DNA from: Hymenobacter siberiensis
GTDB taxonomy: Bacteria > Bacteroidota > Bacteroidia > Cytophagales > Hymenobacteraceae
DNA: 64,000 nucleotides
Direction of reading: 5' to 3'
Assembly: GCF_018967845.1 (NCBI RefSeq)
Contig: NZ_JAHLZZ010000001.1
Span: 2,790,001-2,854,000 of the forward strand
Shown piece by piece: positions 31,711-40,469 of the stretch. The notes beneath the pieces were generated by a model. That model was not told the origin of the DNA. It made no database searches and was given only the letters and a program-made list of their open reading frames with translations. A program made the position numbers and the translations under genes. Positions within the stretch are counted from its first letter, which is position 1. Each line of letters begins with the position of its first letter.

Positions 31711-32589
31711 ATGATTCCCTCCTCCGAACTCATCCTCAACCCCGACGGGAGCATTTACCACCTCAATCTGCTGCCCGACCACATTTCCGATACCATCCTC
31801 ACCGTGGGCGACCCGGCGCGGGTGGCCCAGGTGAGCCGGCATTTCGATTCGATAGAGTTTGAAACCACGCACCGCGAGTTCGTGACCCACGTAGGCTACT
31901 ACCGCGGCAAGCGCCTCACGGTACTCAGCACCGGCATGGGCACCGATAACATCGACATCGTGATGAACGAGCTTGATGCGTTGGTTAACATCGACTTCAT
32001 GGCCCGCGAGGTGCGCCCCGTGGAGGAGCGGCTGAGCCTGCGCATCATCCGGCTGGGTACCAGCGGCAGCTTGCAGGCCGATGTGCCCATCGGTACGATG
32101 CTGGCCACCGAGCACGCCGTGGGCCTCGACAGCCTCATGCAGTTTTACCCGCTGATGGAAACCGGCCTTGAAACCGAAATAGCCACCGAGCTGCAGCGCT
32201 CACTGGGCCTGCCGTTTGCGCCCTACGTAGTGCGCGGGTCCGATTTGCTCCGCGAGCAGCTGGGGGCCGGCATGACGATGGGCAACACGCTCACCTGCCC
32301 CGGTTTCTACGGTCCGCAGGGCCGCAGCCTGCGCCTGCCCCTGCGCCAGCCCGACTACATCTCCCGCCTGCAGAACTTCCGCCACCAGAGCGGCGAAGGC
32401 GAATTCCGCCTCAGCAATTTCGAGATGGAAACGGCCGGTTATTATTCCCTGGGCCGCCTGCTGGGCCACGAAGTATTGTCGTTGAACGCCATTGTGGCCA
32501 ACCGCGCCAACGGCGAATTCGCCGAAAACGCCGGTGCCGTGGTTGATGCCATGATTGAGCGCACGCTCCAGCACTTGGTAGCACAGTAA
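31711..32589 (+). CDS. Nucleoside phosphorylase (uridine phosphorylase-like)
   Basis: 292 residues of the NP-I family: phosphate-site GDPARV near residue 33, LSTGMGTDNIDIVMNELDAL, RLGTSGSLQADVPIGT, and the base/ribose motif NFEMETAGYYSLGRLLGHE with the ribose-contacting Glu. Cleaves a nucleoside with phosphate in salvage. Uridine specificity is the best guess; nucleobase contacts cannot be settled by eye. Confidence 0.85.
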   Translation: MIPSSELILNPDGSIYHLNLLPDHISDTILTVGDPARVAQVSRHFDSIEFETTHREFVTHVGYYRGKRLTVLSTGMGTDNIDIVMNELDALVNIDFMAREVRPVEERLSLRIIRLGTSGSLQADVPIGTMLATEHAVGLDSLMQFYPLMETGLETEIATELQRSLGLPFAPYVVRGSDLLREQLGAGMTMGNTLTCPGFYGPQGRSLRLPLRQPDYISRLQNFRHQSGEGEFRLSNFEMETAGYYSLGRLLGHEVLSLNAIVANRANGEFAENAGAVVDAMIERTLQHLVAQ

Positions 32590-32616
32590 GCGCGAAACCA
32601 GCCAGAATAAACAAGC

Positions 32617-32655
32617 ACGGTCATGCTGAGCGTAGCCGAAGCATGACCGTTTTTC
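32617..32655 (+). terminator. Terminator made from a short GTCATGC palindrome
   Basis: ACGGTCATGC and GCATGACCGT around a TGAGCGTAGCCGAA loop, followed by TTTTT. The same core as the dispersed palindromes, here placed to end the nucleoside phosphorylase transcript. Confidence 0.7.
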
Positions 32656-32670
32656 TAGCTCTCTTATAGG

Positions 32671-32976
32671 CTAATAAAAATCAAACCCAAGTATGGCGCG
32701 CAACGGCAGCGAAGCGCCCGATTTCAGCGTGAGATGCTCCGCATCGGCGGCCCAGATGGTGGTGCCCACGCGCTTGGTAGCCCCGTCAGTGGTCTGGAAA
32801 TAGATGTCGAGCTTGCCGTGGTAGGCATTGCCCAGTGTCACGGGGCGGTCGGCATCGGCGCGGCGGCGCTGGCGGTCGGCTTCGGTGGGCAGTACGTCGG
32901 CCGGGCCGAAGTTCATATCGGCTATTTCTTCCTTCTCAACAATTTCAACAGTATCAGCGGAATAGGTGAAAGACAT
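32671..32976 (-). CDS. Hypothetical protein
   Basis: 101 residues from the ATG at 32976. No signal peptide or membrane segment. The C-terminal half (GNAYHGKLDIYFQTTDGATKRVGTTIWAADAEHLTLKSGASLPLRAILGFDFY) looks like a small beta-rich fold; I do not recognise the family. Convergent with the phosphorylase gene and downstream of the acyl-CoA reductase gene on the same strand. Confidence 0.65.
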   Translation of the reverse strand: MSFTYSADTVEIVEKEEIADMNFGPADVLPTEADRQRRRADADRPVTLGNAYHGKLDIYFQTTDGATKRVGTTIWAADAEHLTLKSGASLPLRAILGFDFY

Positions 32977-33084
32977 GACGGTAAATGAAAAGCGAATGGG
33001 TTGAGGAGAGGTACGCAAAATGCCGCCCTTGCTCTATGCAAATGATAAACTACCCGCCGGTGTCTGATGGGTTAGATGAAATCT

Positions 33085-34098
33085 CTAAGTTAGCTGCGCC
33101 AGAAATTCCATGGTGTCCACGCGGTCGGCATACTCCTCTACGCCCGGAGCCTGGGCCTTGCCAAACGGCACGCTGCCTGCAAACCGCCCGCTGGCCGATA
33201 CCACGCACTGCGTCTGGGTTGCCACGTCGGTGAGCTGGTCCACCAGGTCGATTTCGCTGGCATACTCGGTGTAATGCACCACCGAAATGGGCGATACCAG
33301 CGCCGCGCTGCGCGTGAGCAGCAGGAAACCCGTGTCGTAGTGCGGCACGGCATTCACCAGCAGAATGCTCTTGTTGTAGTCGTAGTTGTTGTTGTATTTG
33401 TGATGATGCAGAATGGTCTCAAAGCCATGCAGCGCATCGAGCAGGGGCACAAAGTCGTAGCTTTCGGGCACGAACAGCTTGCTCACATTGCGGCAGCCCA
33501 GGCCGTAGTACTGGAAAATATCGGGTCCCAGCAGGGCCAGCTCCGCGCTGGTTTCCTGGCCCGTGAGCACGGCCACGCTAGTCCGGTTGCGGCGAATGAG
33601 GTGCGGCCGCTGGCCAAAATAGAATTCAAAGTAGCGGGCCGTATTATCCGAGCCGGTGGCGATGAAGGCATCGGCTGCGTTCAGGCGCGGCAGCACTTTC
33701 ATAAAGTCCGCAAAGCGGGGCTCGATGTTCACCAGCTCTTCCATCAGCCAGGTCATCAGAGTCGTGTCGTCGGCGCTGAGCTTGGCCAGCAGCACATGGC
33801 CGCTGAGCAGCACGCACAGCAGGTCGTGGAAGCCCACCATGGGAATATTACCGGCCATCACCACGCCCACCTGGCGCACGGTGGTGGGCTCGGTGGGGTA
33901 GCGGGCGGCCCAGTGGCGCAGCGGCGCTTCGGCCAGCAGGTGCGCAATGCCGGCTACGGCAGCCGTCACGTTGGACCGGTCGAACCAGGCGTTCTGGTTG
34001 CGGGCGCGGGCCGCCAGTGCGGTCAGTTCGTCAGAATTGAGGGAGGTGAGGCGCTGGCCGAGGGCCACAAAAGCCGCTAAGCGTTCGGAATGATTCAT
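33085..34098 (-). CDS. Acyl-CoA reductase (LuxC-like)
   Basis: 337 residues from the ATG at 34098. Aldehyde-dehydrogenase-superfamily fold: VVMAGNIPMVGFHDLLCVLLSGHVLLAKLS, then the nucleophilic Cys in YYGLGCRNVSKLFVPE near residue 195. Expected to reduce an acyl-CoA to the aldehyde. In Bacteroidota this gene often lies divergent to the dicluster ferredoxin, as here; the shared pathway is not established. A near-match promoter (TCCATTTG) lies ~30 bases upstream. Confidence 0.85.
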   Translation of the reverse strand: MNHSERLAAFVALGQRLTSLNSDELTALAARARNQNAWFDRSNVTAAVAGIAHLLAEAPLRHWAARYPTEPTTVRQVGVVMAGNIPMVGFHDLLCVLLSGHVLLAKLSADDTTLMTWLMEELVNIEPRFADFMKVLPRLNAADAFIATGSDNTARYFEFYFGQRPHLIRRNRTSVAVLTGQETSAELALLGPDIFQYYGLGCRNVSKLFVPESYDFVPLLDALHGFETILHHHKYNNNYDYNKSILLVNAVPHYDTGFLLLTRSAALVSPISVVHYTEYASEIDLVDQLTDVATQTQCVVSASGRFAGSVPFGKAQAPGVEEYADRVDTMEFLAQLT

Positions 34099-34191
34099 AA
34101 GAAAAGAGGAGGGCGCAGGCCACAAATGGACGCGCGCGGAAGATTACCCGGCAAAATTGGCTGAAACTGTGCAAACCCCGTCGTTGTTGGT

Positions 34192-34199
34192 TAATTTTG
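34192..34199 (+). promoter_or_regulatory. -7 box for the ferredoxin gene
   Basis: TAATTTTG, about 95 bases before the ferredoxin ATG, in the divergent region shared with the acyl-CoA reductase gene. Confidence 0.5.
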
Positions 34200-34293
34200 C
34201 AGGCTCAAAGAACGGCGCGGGGCGGGCGTTTTACGTAAAGCCCCCTCGTTCTGCTTTGGTTTCCTCACTTCACCTCCCGAACCCCGACGCCCC

Positions 34294-34644
34294 ATGGCCA
34301 TCATGATAACCGACGAGTGCATCAATTGTGGTGCCTGCGAGCCGGAATGCCCCAACAACGCTATTTACGAAGGCGGCGCGCAGTGGCGCTGGGCCGATGG
34401 CACCTCGCTGAAGGAAGTGGCTGCCCCCGATGGCACCGTAGTAGCGGGCACCGCCCCGCAAATCCCGGTTTCAGACGAGTACTACTATATCGTATCGGAT
34501 AAATGCACCGAGTGCGTGGGCTTCCACGAGGAGCCGCAGTGCGCCGCCGTGTGCCCCGTCGATTGCTGCGTGGACGACCCCGACTACCGCGAAACCCGCG
34601 AGCGCCTGCTCGAAAAGAAAGAGTGGCTGCATATCGCTGCCTAG
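34294..34644 (+). CDS. 4Fe-4S dicluster ferredoxin
   Basis: 116 residues. First cluster [12 protein letters not shown] (residues 9-20), second cluster CTECVGF...[10 protein letters not shown] with a spacer longer than in clostridial ferredoxins, typical of the Allochromatium/YfhL-type 2[4Fe-4S] proteins with low-potential clusters. Cytoplasmic electron carrier. The ~45-residue insert between clusters is rich in Gly/Ala/Thr. Confidence 0.92.
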   Translation: MAIMITDECINCGACEPECPNNAIYEGGAQWRWADGTSLKEVAAPDGTVVAGTAPQIPVSDEYYYIVSDKCTECVGFHEEPQCAAVCPVDCCVDDPDYRETRERLLEKKEWLHIAA

Positions 34645-34667
34645 CCAAAAGGCGGGTAGCTATTGCT

Positions 34668-34715
34668 CAAAAAGGAAGGCCGGCTCCTACTCATGAACCG
34701 GCCTTCCTTTTTGAG
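34668..34715. terminator. Bidirectional terminator
   Basis: TCAAAAAGGAAGGCCGG and CCGGCCTTCCTTTTTGA, perfectly paired around a 14-base loop, between the convergent ferredoxin and sugar amidotransferase genes. Confidence 0.88.
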
Positions 34716-34723
34716 CTCCCGGC

Positions 34724-35932
34724 TCAGGTGCCGCAGTTAAAGTATTTATCGTAAGCCGATTCGGGAATCAGGTTCAACCGGCTCATGAGCTTAATGGGGC
34801 CGCGCAGCAGCTTCAGCAACGCGTAATTATTGGGGTAGTCGTGAAAGGTTTTCACCGGAGCGGCCACAATGGCCTCGAACTCGGCCCGCGTTAGGCCCAA
34901 GCGCTTGATGCAGAGCGAAATAATCGATTCGTCTTCGATGGAATTGACGCTGGAAATGCGGTGTAGTGCCACCTCGCGGCTCATCTGACCCGAACGCACC
35001 AGTGCCGAATAATTGAACAGCCGCCGGTCAATATTGAACTTGATGCGGTTGAGGTAGTAAATCAGGCTCTGGTAAAGGTCGTCGGAATAATGCGCGCCGG
35101 GGCTTTTCCAGGCCAGCTCGCGCACCAGTATTTCGTCAACTTCAGTGCGCACATAGTCAAGGTGATACAATAGCGTTATGGTCTTGATGCGCCGCACGAA
35201 GGCATAGTAAAACATCTCTTTGACGCCCAGATTAAAGCCCGGGTCGGCGGGCTGCCAGCGCCGCAGCGGCACCGTGCCAAACTGCTTGTGCACGGCCCGC
35301 AGGTAGCGGCCATCCAGAAAATTCCAGCTGAGCGGGGCAATGCCCTCGGTCCGGAATGACTGACCGATAATCAGGTGCTGAATGCCTTCTTTGGCCGCCA
35401 CCCCATACAGGGCCGTGGCAATACCCAGGTCGGTGCCTTCCTCCATATCGGGCACCGAAGCCTTCAAAAAGGCGATTTTCAGGTCTTTCGACTCGCGCCA
35501 GTCCGATGTGATGGTGCGCAGCTCCACGCCCAGGCGCTGGCAGGTGCGTACCATGTTTTCGCCGGCCACGGGGTTGCCAAAGCCGTCGTTGAAATGCACT
35601 GCCAGCGGGCGCAGCTTGAGCTGGGTGACGCAGTACCAGAGGGTATAGGTGCTGTCGCGGCCGCCGCTCAGGCCCACCACGCAGTCGTAGCGGCGGTTAC
35701 GGCCGGCCCGACGCATTTCATTGGCCTGCTGCCGCACCGTTTCGCGGCCGATTTTGCCGAGCGGAAAGGCCGTTTCCATCCGGTCGTGGACGTCACAGAA
35801 GGAGCAGGTGCCCTTCGAGTCAAACGTAATTCCCGGCGCGGTAGTATCCATTACGCACCGGACACACTGCTGATAATCAGCCGGTGAATTTGTTGTAGTC
35901 TGGGAAGTTGGAGAGCGTAATTGAGTTAGCAA
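34724..35932 (-). CDS. N-acetyl sugar amidotransferase (WbpG/LpsB-like, PP-loop ATPase)
   Basis: 402 residues. N-terminal zinc/Cys region QCVRCVMDTTAPGITFDSKGTCSFC, then the PP-loop ATP-pyrophosphatase motif GLSGGRDSTYTLW near residue 88. WbpG-type enzymes convert an N-acetyl group on an envelope sugar to an acetamidino group, using ammonia from a partner glutaminase. The usual HisH/HisF-like partners (WbpH/WbpI) are not here; a nitrilase-fold gene lies 122 bases upstream on the same strand. No ATG near the N-terminus; the TTG at 35932 is used and is uncertain by a few codons. Confidence 0.85.
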   Translation of the reverse strand: MLTQLRSPTSQTTTNSPADYQQCVRCVMDTTAPGITFDSKGTCSFCDVHDRMETAFPLGKIGRETVRQQANEMRRAGRNRRYDCVVGLSGGRDSTYTLWYCVTQLKLRPLAVHFNDGFGNPVAGENMVRTCQRLGVELRTITSDWRESKDLKIAFLKASVPDMEEGTDLGIATALYGVAAKEGIQHLIIGQSFRTEGIAPLSWNFLDGRYLRAVHKQFGTVPLRRWQPADPGFNLGVKEMFYYAFVRRIKTITLLYHLDYVRTEVDEILVRELAWKSPGAHYSDDLYQSLIYYLNRIKFNIDRRLFNYSALVRSGQMSREVALHRISSVNSIEDESIISLCIKRLGLTRAEFEAIVAAPVKTFHDYPNNYALLKLLRGPIKLMSRLNLIPESAYDKYFNCGT

Positions 35933-36054
35933 TGGCGGTGGAGATAAAGGGGCTGCATAAAGAAATTGGGGTGGGCAGCAAGGGCAGATTGTGGGGCACT
36001 AGAGGTGGTTGGTAGTTAAATGGAAGGGAAGGATTACGAAAGGAAATAATACGT

Positions 36055-36969
36055 TTACGGCAGCTGGTCGAAGCGGTAGCCTTTGCGCTGAAGCATCAGG
36101 CCGATATCGGTGCCGCGCTCCGGGCGATGCGGCCGGGCGAGGTCGGCCACAACCAGCTGGCCGGCAAACTCATTGAAGGCCCCCTGCGCCCGCACGCCGT
36201 GGGCATCAACGGCCAGCGAGCAGCCCACACTTTTCTTGCCCTCATAGGGCCCGCCCACGATGTAGCCGACGGAGGTAACGCTCACTACCACTACGTTGTA
36301 GAGCTGAGCAAGGATTGAAAAAGGCTTTACCCATTTTTCCTGGTAGGGGTCGTTCTCCTCGGTGATGGAGTAGTCCACCGTCCACGATGCCGGTGCAATA
36401 ATGAATTCGGCTCCCATGCGCGCCAGGGTGTGGCCAATGGGCAACCCGTCGAGGTAGTTATCGGCGCAGATATTTACCCCGATTTTACCCATTGGTGTAT
36501 CCACTACATTCAGCGTCTGGCCCACGGCGTAGTAGGGCTGCTCGATGTCCAAGAGGTTTATCTTGTGATATTTGACGATGATATTGCCCTGCGGGTCGAT
36601 GAGGATTGCCGCGTTGAAGTTGCGGCCATCGGCCGCGCGCTCGGTGAGGCCGGCGCACACGTAAATCTGGTGGCGGGCCGCCGCCTCGCACAGCATGTCG
36701 CTGTACAGGCCGGGAATGGGCTGGGCCTCGTAGAGGGCGCTGGGGTGCGTCCAGGCAAAATCCAGGGTTTCCGGCAACAACACCAGCTCGCACTGCTGGG
36801 CGGCCGCCTGGGCAATCTGCTCCACGGCCCGGGCGAGGTTGCGGGCAGGCTCGCCGCCTTCTACCAGCAATTGCCCCAGGCCAATGCGCAGCGTGCCAAT
36901 CGGGGCCGGCACTTCGGGCAATACAGGAGCCGGAGGTGCAGGTTTGCGAAAAGAAAAGAGCGAAGCCAT
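36055..36969 (-). CDS. Carbon-nitrogen hydrolase (nitrilase superfamily)
   Basis: 304 residues with the full catalytic triad: Glu67 in LLPETLD, Lys136 in KYHKINL and Cys168 in NICADN. ATG at 36969 (MASLFSFRKP). Hydrolyses a C-N bond of an amide, nitrile or carbamoyl compound; substrate unknown. Same strand as, and just upstream of, the PP-loop sugar amidotransferase, so it may be its ammonia-supplying glutaminase, as in glutamine-dependent NAD synthetase (inference). Confidence 0.85.
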   Translation of the reverse strand: MASLFSFRKPAPPAPVLPEVPAPIGTLRIGLGQLLVEGGEPARNLARAVEQIAQAAAQQCELVLLPETLDFAWTHPSALYEAQPIPGLYSDMLCEAAARHQIYVCAGLTERAADGRNFNAAILIDPQGNIIVKYHKINLLDIEQPYYAVGQTLNVVDTPMGKIGVNICADNYLDGLPIGHTLARMGAEFIIAPASWTVDYSITEENDPYQEKWVKPFSILAQLYNVVVVSVTSVGYIVGGPYEGKKSVGCSLAVDAHGVRAQGAFNEFAGQLVVADLARPHRPERGTDIGLMLQRKGYRFDQLP

Positions 36970-37352
36970 GAATTATTACGGAGAAGCAGACCGAATCATT
37001 CGGAAGGTACAAACAGCGGATTAAACTTTAAGCCCCGAATACTGTCGACGGCGTTCCAAAAAGCAGATATTCAATAGGTTTGAATACTGGTATTTTTTAA
37101 CAATAATAATATTATAAATAATGTATATTATTGAAATACAGAATGAATAAGATAACGCGTAATAGCCTTTGGCAAGGCTTCATGGAGGATAGCAGTAGCG
37201 GTATCAGTCGGTTGCCAGCCCTGAAATTTATGTAGATTAGGTGAAGTCGTTCGGACCTCCGACCACATCGTGCGGTGATTGGGGCCGAACGACCTGTTTT
37301 GCCGCAGTTCTAATGCCTATTTTTGTTGCTTCTGCTACTCGCACAAATCCCC
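36970..37352. other. AT-rich intergenic region with a leader hairpin upstream of valS
   Basis: No credible gene. From 37080 to 37150 the sequence is unusually AT-rich (AACAATAATAATATTATAAA and similar). At 37244-37293 an inverted repeat (GTCGTTCGG / CCGAACGAC) lies just before the valS promoter box. Confidence 0.5.
37318..37325 (+). promoter_or_regulatory. -7 box for valS
   Basis: TATTTTTG with TTTG 16 bases upstream at 37298-37301, 27 bases before the valS ATG. Confidence 0.55.
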
Positions 37353-40040
37353 ATGTCGCTCGCCACCACCTACTCGCCCACCGACGTTGAAGCCAAATGG
37401 TACCAACGCTGGCAGGAGCAGGGCTTTTTCAAAGCCAAACCCAACCCTAAAAAGCAGCCCTACACCGTTGTTATCCCGCCGCCAAACGTGACGGGCGTGC
37501 TCCACATGGGTCACATGCTCAACAATACGATTCAGGACGTGCTGGTGCGCCGTGCCCGCATGCAGGGCAAGGAAGCTTGCTGGGTGCCCGGCACCGACCA
37601 CGCCAGCATTGCTACCGAGGCTAAGGTAGTGGCCTTGCTCAAGGAGCAGGGCATCAGCAAAACCGACCTTACCCGCGAGGAATTCCTGGCCCACGCATTC
37701 CAATGGAAGGATAAGTACGGCGGCATTATTCTGGAGCAGCTCAAGCAGCTTGGCGCCTCCTGCGACTGGGACCGTACGCGCTTCACCATGGAGCCGGATT
37801 TGACGGACGCCGTGCTCCGTGTATTCGTCGACCTTTATAATAAAGGCCTGATTTACCGCGGCGTGCGCATGGTGAACTGGGACCCCGAAGGCCGCACCGC
37901 CATCTCCGACGAGGAGGTGATTGCCAAGGACGTGCAGGCCAAAATGTATTACCTGAAATATTATTTAGCTGATAGCTTTCAGCCGTTAGCTGTTAGCTCC
38001 TCTTCGGACGAAGCTAACAGCCAACAGCTAGCAGCTAGCAGCTATATTCTGGTGGCCACCTCGCGCCCCGAAACGATTATGGCCGACGTGGCCGTGGCCG
38101 TGAATCCGAACGACCCGCGCTTCAGCCACCTGGCCGGTGCTAAGCTGCGCATTCCGCTGCTGGGCCGCGAAATCCCGGTAATTTTCGATGAGTACGTTTC
38201 CATCGACTTCGGTACCGGTGCGCTAAAAGTGACGCCTGCTCACGACCTGAACGACTACGAGCTGGGCGTGAAGCATAACCTGCCGGTCATCGATATTCTG
38301 GCCGATAACGGCACGCTGAACGAGAAGGCCATTCTCTACGTGGGGCAGGACCGGTTCGCCGTGCGTAGGCAGATTGCCAAGGATTTGCAGGAAGCTGGCC
38401 TGCTCGAGAAAATCGAAGAATACGCCAGCATCGTGCAAACCTCGGAGCGCACCAAGGCTGTGATTGAGCCCAAGCTCAGCCTGCAGTGGTTCATGAAAAT
38501 GGAGCACATGGCCAAGCCCGCGCTCGACGCCGTGGAAAACGATACCGTGCGCCTGCATCCGCCCAAGTTCAAGAACATGTACCGGGCCTGGATGGAGAAC
38601 GTGCGCGACTGGTGCATCTCGCGCCAGCTCTGGTGGGGCCAGCAGATTCCGGCCTACTACCTGCCCGATGGCACCTTCGTAGTCGCCCTCACCGCCGAGG
38701 ATGCCTTGCAGCAGGCCATTGCCCAGACCGGCAGGGCCGACCTGCAGCTGAGCGACCTGCGCCAGGACGAGGACGTGCTCGATACCTGGTTCTCGTCGTG
38801 GCTATGGCCCATTTCAGTGTTTGACGGCTTCAAAGACCCCGACAACGCCGATATCAACTATTTCTACCCGACCAATGACCTGGTTACGGGGCCGGACATC
38901 CTGTTTTTCTGGGTGGCCCGCATGATTATGGCCGGCATCGAATACCGCCAGGAAGTGCCGTTTAAAAACGTGTACCTCACCGGCATCGTGCGCGACGCGC
39001 AGGGCCGCAAGATGAGCAAGCAGCTCGGCAACTCGCCCGACCCGCTCGACCTCATCGCCCAGTACGGGGCCGACGGCGTACGCACCGGCATGCTGTTCTC
39101 GGCCCCGGCCGGCAACGACCTGCTCTACGACGTGAAGCTGGTGGAACAGGGCCGTAACTTCAGCAACAAGCTCTGGAACGCCTTCCGCCTCGTGAAAGGA
39201 TGGGAAGCCGATGCCTCGCTGCCCTTCGTGAATGAGAAGGCCGTGACCTGGTTCAACGCCCGGCTGCAGGCCGCCATTGTCGAGATGGACGACCATTTCG
39301 AGAAGTTCCGGATGTCGGATGCGCTCATGACCATTTATAAGCTGGTGTGGGACGATTTCTGCGCCCTGTACCTGGAAATGGTGAAGCCCGCCTACCAGCA
39401 TCCCATCGACGCCGAAAGCCTGCGCCACACCACGGCCTACCTCGAAACGCTGCTCAAACTGCTGCACCCCTTCATGCCCTTCATCACCGAAGAGCTGTGG
39501 CACGAGTTGGCCGAGCGCGGCCCCCGCGACTACGTAACCGTGGCCCCCTGGCCCCGCGCCACTGCCCCCGCTAACAGCGCCGAAACCCTGACCAGCATGG
39601 ATAAGGCCCTGGCCATCGTGGCCGGCATCCGGGCCGTGCGCAACCAGAAGAATCTCGGCCCCAACAAGCCCCTCACGCTGGTCGCCAAAACCGACGACCC
39701 GCAACTGGTGACCGATTACGACGGCATCATTCGCAAGCTGGGCAGCATCATGGAAGTGAGCTTCGCCGATGCCGGCCCCGCCGCCTCGGTGAGCTTTGTG
39801 CTCGGTACCGGCGAGTTCTTCATCCCGCTCGAAGGCCATATTGACCTAGCCGCCGAGCGCACCCGCCTCGAAAAAGAGCTGGAATACGCCCAGGGCTTCC
39901 GCGACTCGGTGCAGAAAAAGCTCGGCAACGAGAAGTTCGCCCAGAATGCCAAGCCCGAAGTGCTGGAAAAGGAGCGCCAGAAACTGGCCGATGCCGAAGC
40001 CAAAATCGCCGCGCTGGAGCAGGCATTGAAAGGACTATAA
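37353..40040 (+). CDS. valS: Valine-tRNA ligase
   Basis: Charges tRNA-Val. 895 residues from the ATG at 37353. Class I signatures: HMGHMLNN near residue 50 (HIGH) and KMSKQLGN near residue 555 (KMSKS, final Ser replaced by Gln), an editing (CP1) domain between them, an anticodon-binding domain, and a C-terminal coiled coil (~830-895). Residues ~205-231, at the entry to the editing domain just before ILVATSRPETI, are encoded by a 79-bp palindrome and form a Ser/Ala-rich insert (SSSSDEANSQQLAASS) not expected in ValS. Confidence 0.96.
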   Translation: MSLATTYSPTDVEAKWYQRWQEQGFFKAKPNPKKQPYTVVIPPPNVTGVLHMGHMLNNTIQDVLVRRARMQGKEACWVPGTDHASIATEAKVVALLKEQGISKTDLTREEFLAHAFQWKDKYGGIILEQLKQLGASCDWDRTRFTMEPDLTDAVLRVFVDLYNKGLIYRGVRMVNWDPEGRTAISDEEVIAKDVQAKMYYLKYYLADSFQPLAVSSSSDEANSQQLAASSYILVATSRPETIMADVAVAVNPNDPRFSHLAGAKLRIPLLGREIPVIFDEYVSIDFGTGALKVTPAHDLNDYELGVKHNLPVIDILADNGTLNEKAILYVGQDRFAVRRQIAKDLQEAGLLEKIEEYASIVQTSERTKAVIEPKLSLQWFMKMEHMAKPALDAVENDTVRLHPPKFKNMYRAWMENVRDWCISRQLWWGQQIPAYYLPDGTFVVALTAEDALQQAIAQTGRADLQLSDLRQDEDVLDTWFSSWLWPISVFDGFKDPDNADINYFYPTNDLVTGPDILFFWVARMIMAGIEYRQEVPFKNVYLTGIVRDAQGRKMSKQLGNSPDPLDLIAQYGADGVRTGMLFSAPAGNDLLYDVKLVEQGRNFSNKLWNAFRLVKGWEADASLPFVNEKAVTWFNARLQAAIVEMDDHFEKFRMSDALMTIYKLVWDDFCALYLEMVKPAYQHPIDAESLRHTTAYLETLLKLLHPFMPFITEELWHELAERGPRDYVTVAPWPRATAPANSAETLTSMDKALAIVAGIRAVRNQKNLGPNKPLTLVAKTDDPQLVTDYDGIIRKLGSIMEVSFADAGPAASVSFVLGTGEFFIPLEGHIDLAAERTRLEKELEYAQGFRDSVQKKLGNEKFAQNAKPEVLEKERQKLADAEAKIAALEQALKGL
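37966..38044. repeat. Palindromic element inserted in frame within valS
   Basis: Left arm TAGCTGATAGCTTTCAGCCG then TTAGCTGTTAGCT; the right arm is its imperfect complement (AGCTAACAGCCAACAGCTAG then CAGCTAGCAGCTA), about 29 of 35 positions paired. The same TAGCTGATAG / GCTAACAGCTA units form the intergenic elements at 46269-46413 and 55921-56095. It is read through without a stop or frameshift. Confidence 0.85.
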
Positions 40041-40060
40041 TGTCAAATTCGATTTGATGC

Positions 40061-40100
40061 AAAAAAGCCCGCTTTCTGATTTAGGAGGCGGGCTTTTTTT
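40061..40100. terminator. Bidirectional terminator after valS
   Basis: AAAAAAGCCCGC and GCGGGCTTTTTT around a 15-base loop, between valS and a convergent small membrane protein gene. Confidence 0.88.
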
Positions 40101-40117
40101 ACTTAGCTAAGGGCACC

Positions 40118-40315
40118 TTACTGCGGGATGCCGCCCGTCTGCTTTTTCTGCAGCGGAGCGAGTTGGTTCTGGAGCTGAAACGTGACTTTTTCGCAGTCGG
40201 CAAAGCGCTTTTCAGCTAGTTGCAGGGCTTTTTCGCTGGCTGAAAGCTGCTGGTATAAATAACCGATGAGGCCCAGCGCCAGTACCAGCGCCCCGAGGAA
40301 AACAAGGTTTTTCAT
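40118..40315 (-). CDS. Small single-pass membrane protein, hypothetical
   Basis: 65 residues from the ATG at 40315. One N-terminal membrane helix (NLVFLGALVLALGLIGYLY) followed by a coiled-coil-prone segment (QQLSASEKALQLAEKRFADCEKVTFQLQNQLAPLQKK). Resembles small envelope proteins with a short cytoplasmic or periplasmic coil. Family not recognised. Confidence 0.6.
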   Translation of the reverse strand: MKNLVFLGALVLALGLIGYLYQQLSASEKALQLAEKRFADCEKVTFQLQNQLAPLQKKQTGGIPQ

Positions 40316-40334
40316 CAAAATAAAGGGGTAAAAC

Positions 40335-40443
40335 AGAACGTCATGCTGAGCGCAGCCGAAGCATCTCGCATGTAGTAGTAAATCCTGTCGATTGAATTAC
40401 TATTGCACGCGAGATGCTTCGGCTGCGCTCAGCATGACGTTCT
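40335..40443. repeat. Palindromic element, GTCATGC family
   Basis: AGAACGTCATGCTGAGCGCA and TGCGCTCAGCATGACGTTCT at the ends, with inner GCCGAAGCATCTCGC / GCGAGATGCTTCGGC. Between the small membrane protein and E2 genes. Confidence 0.85.
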
Positions 40444-40469
40444 ATATAATTCAGAAATGCGCTAATGCG

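Noticed and set aside
37231..37352. T-box-like or aminoacyl-tRNA-sensing leader for valS
   Set aside because: No T-box sequence or antiterminator fold visible, and T-boxes are not typical of this phylum; only a simple hairpin is seen.
38814..39839. 341-codon open frame opposite valS
   Set aside because: Shadow of the valS anticodon-binding region; no motifs.
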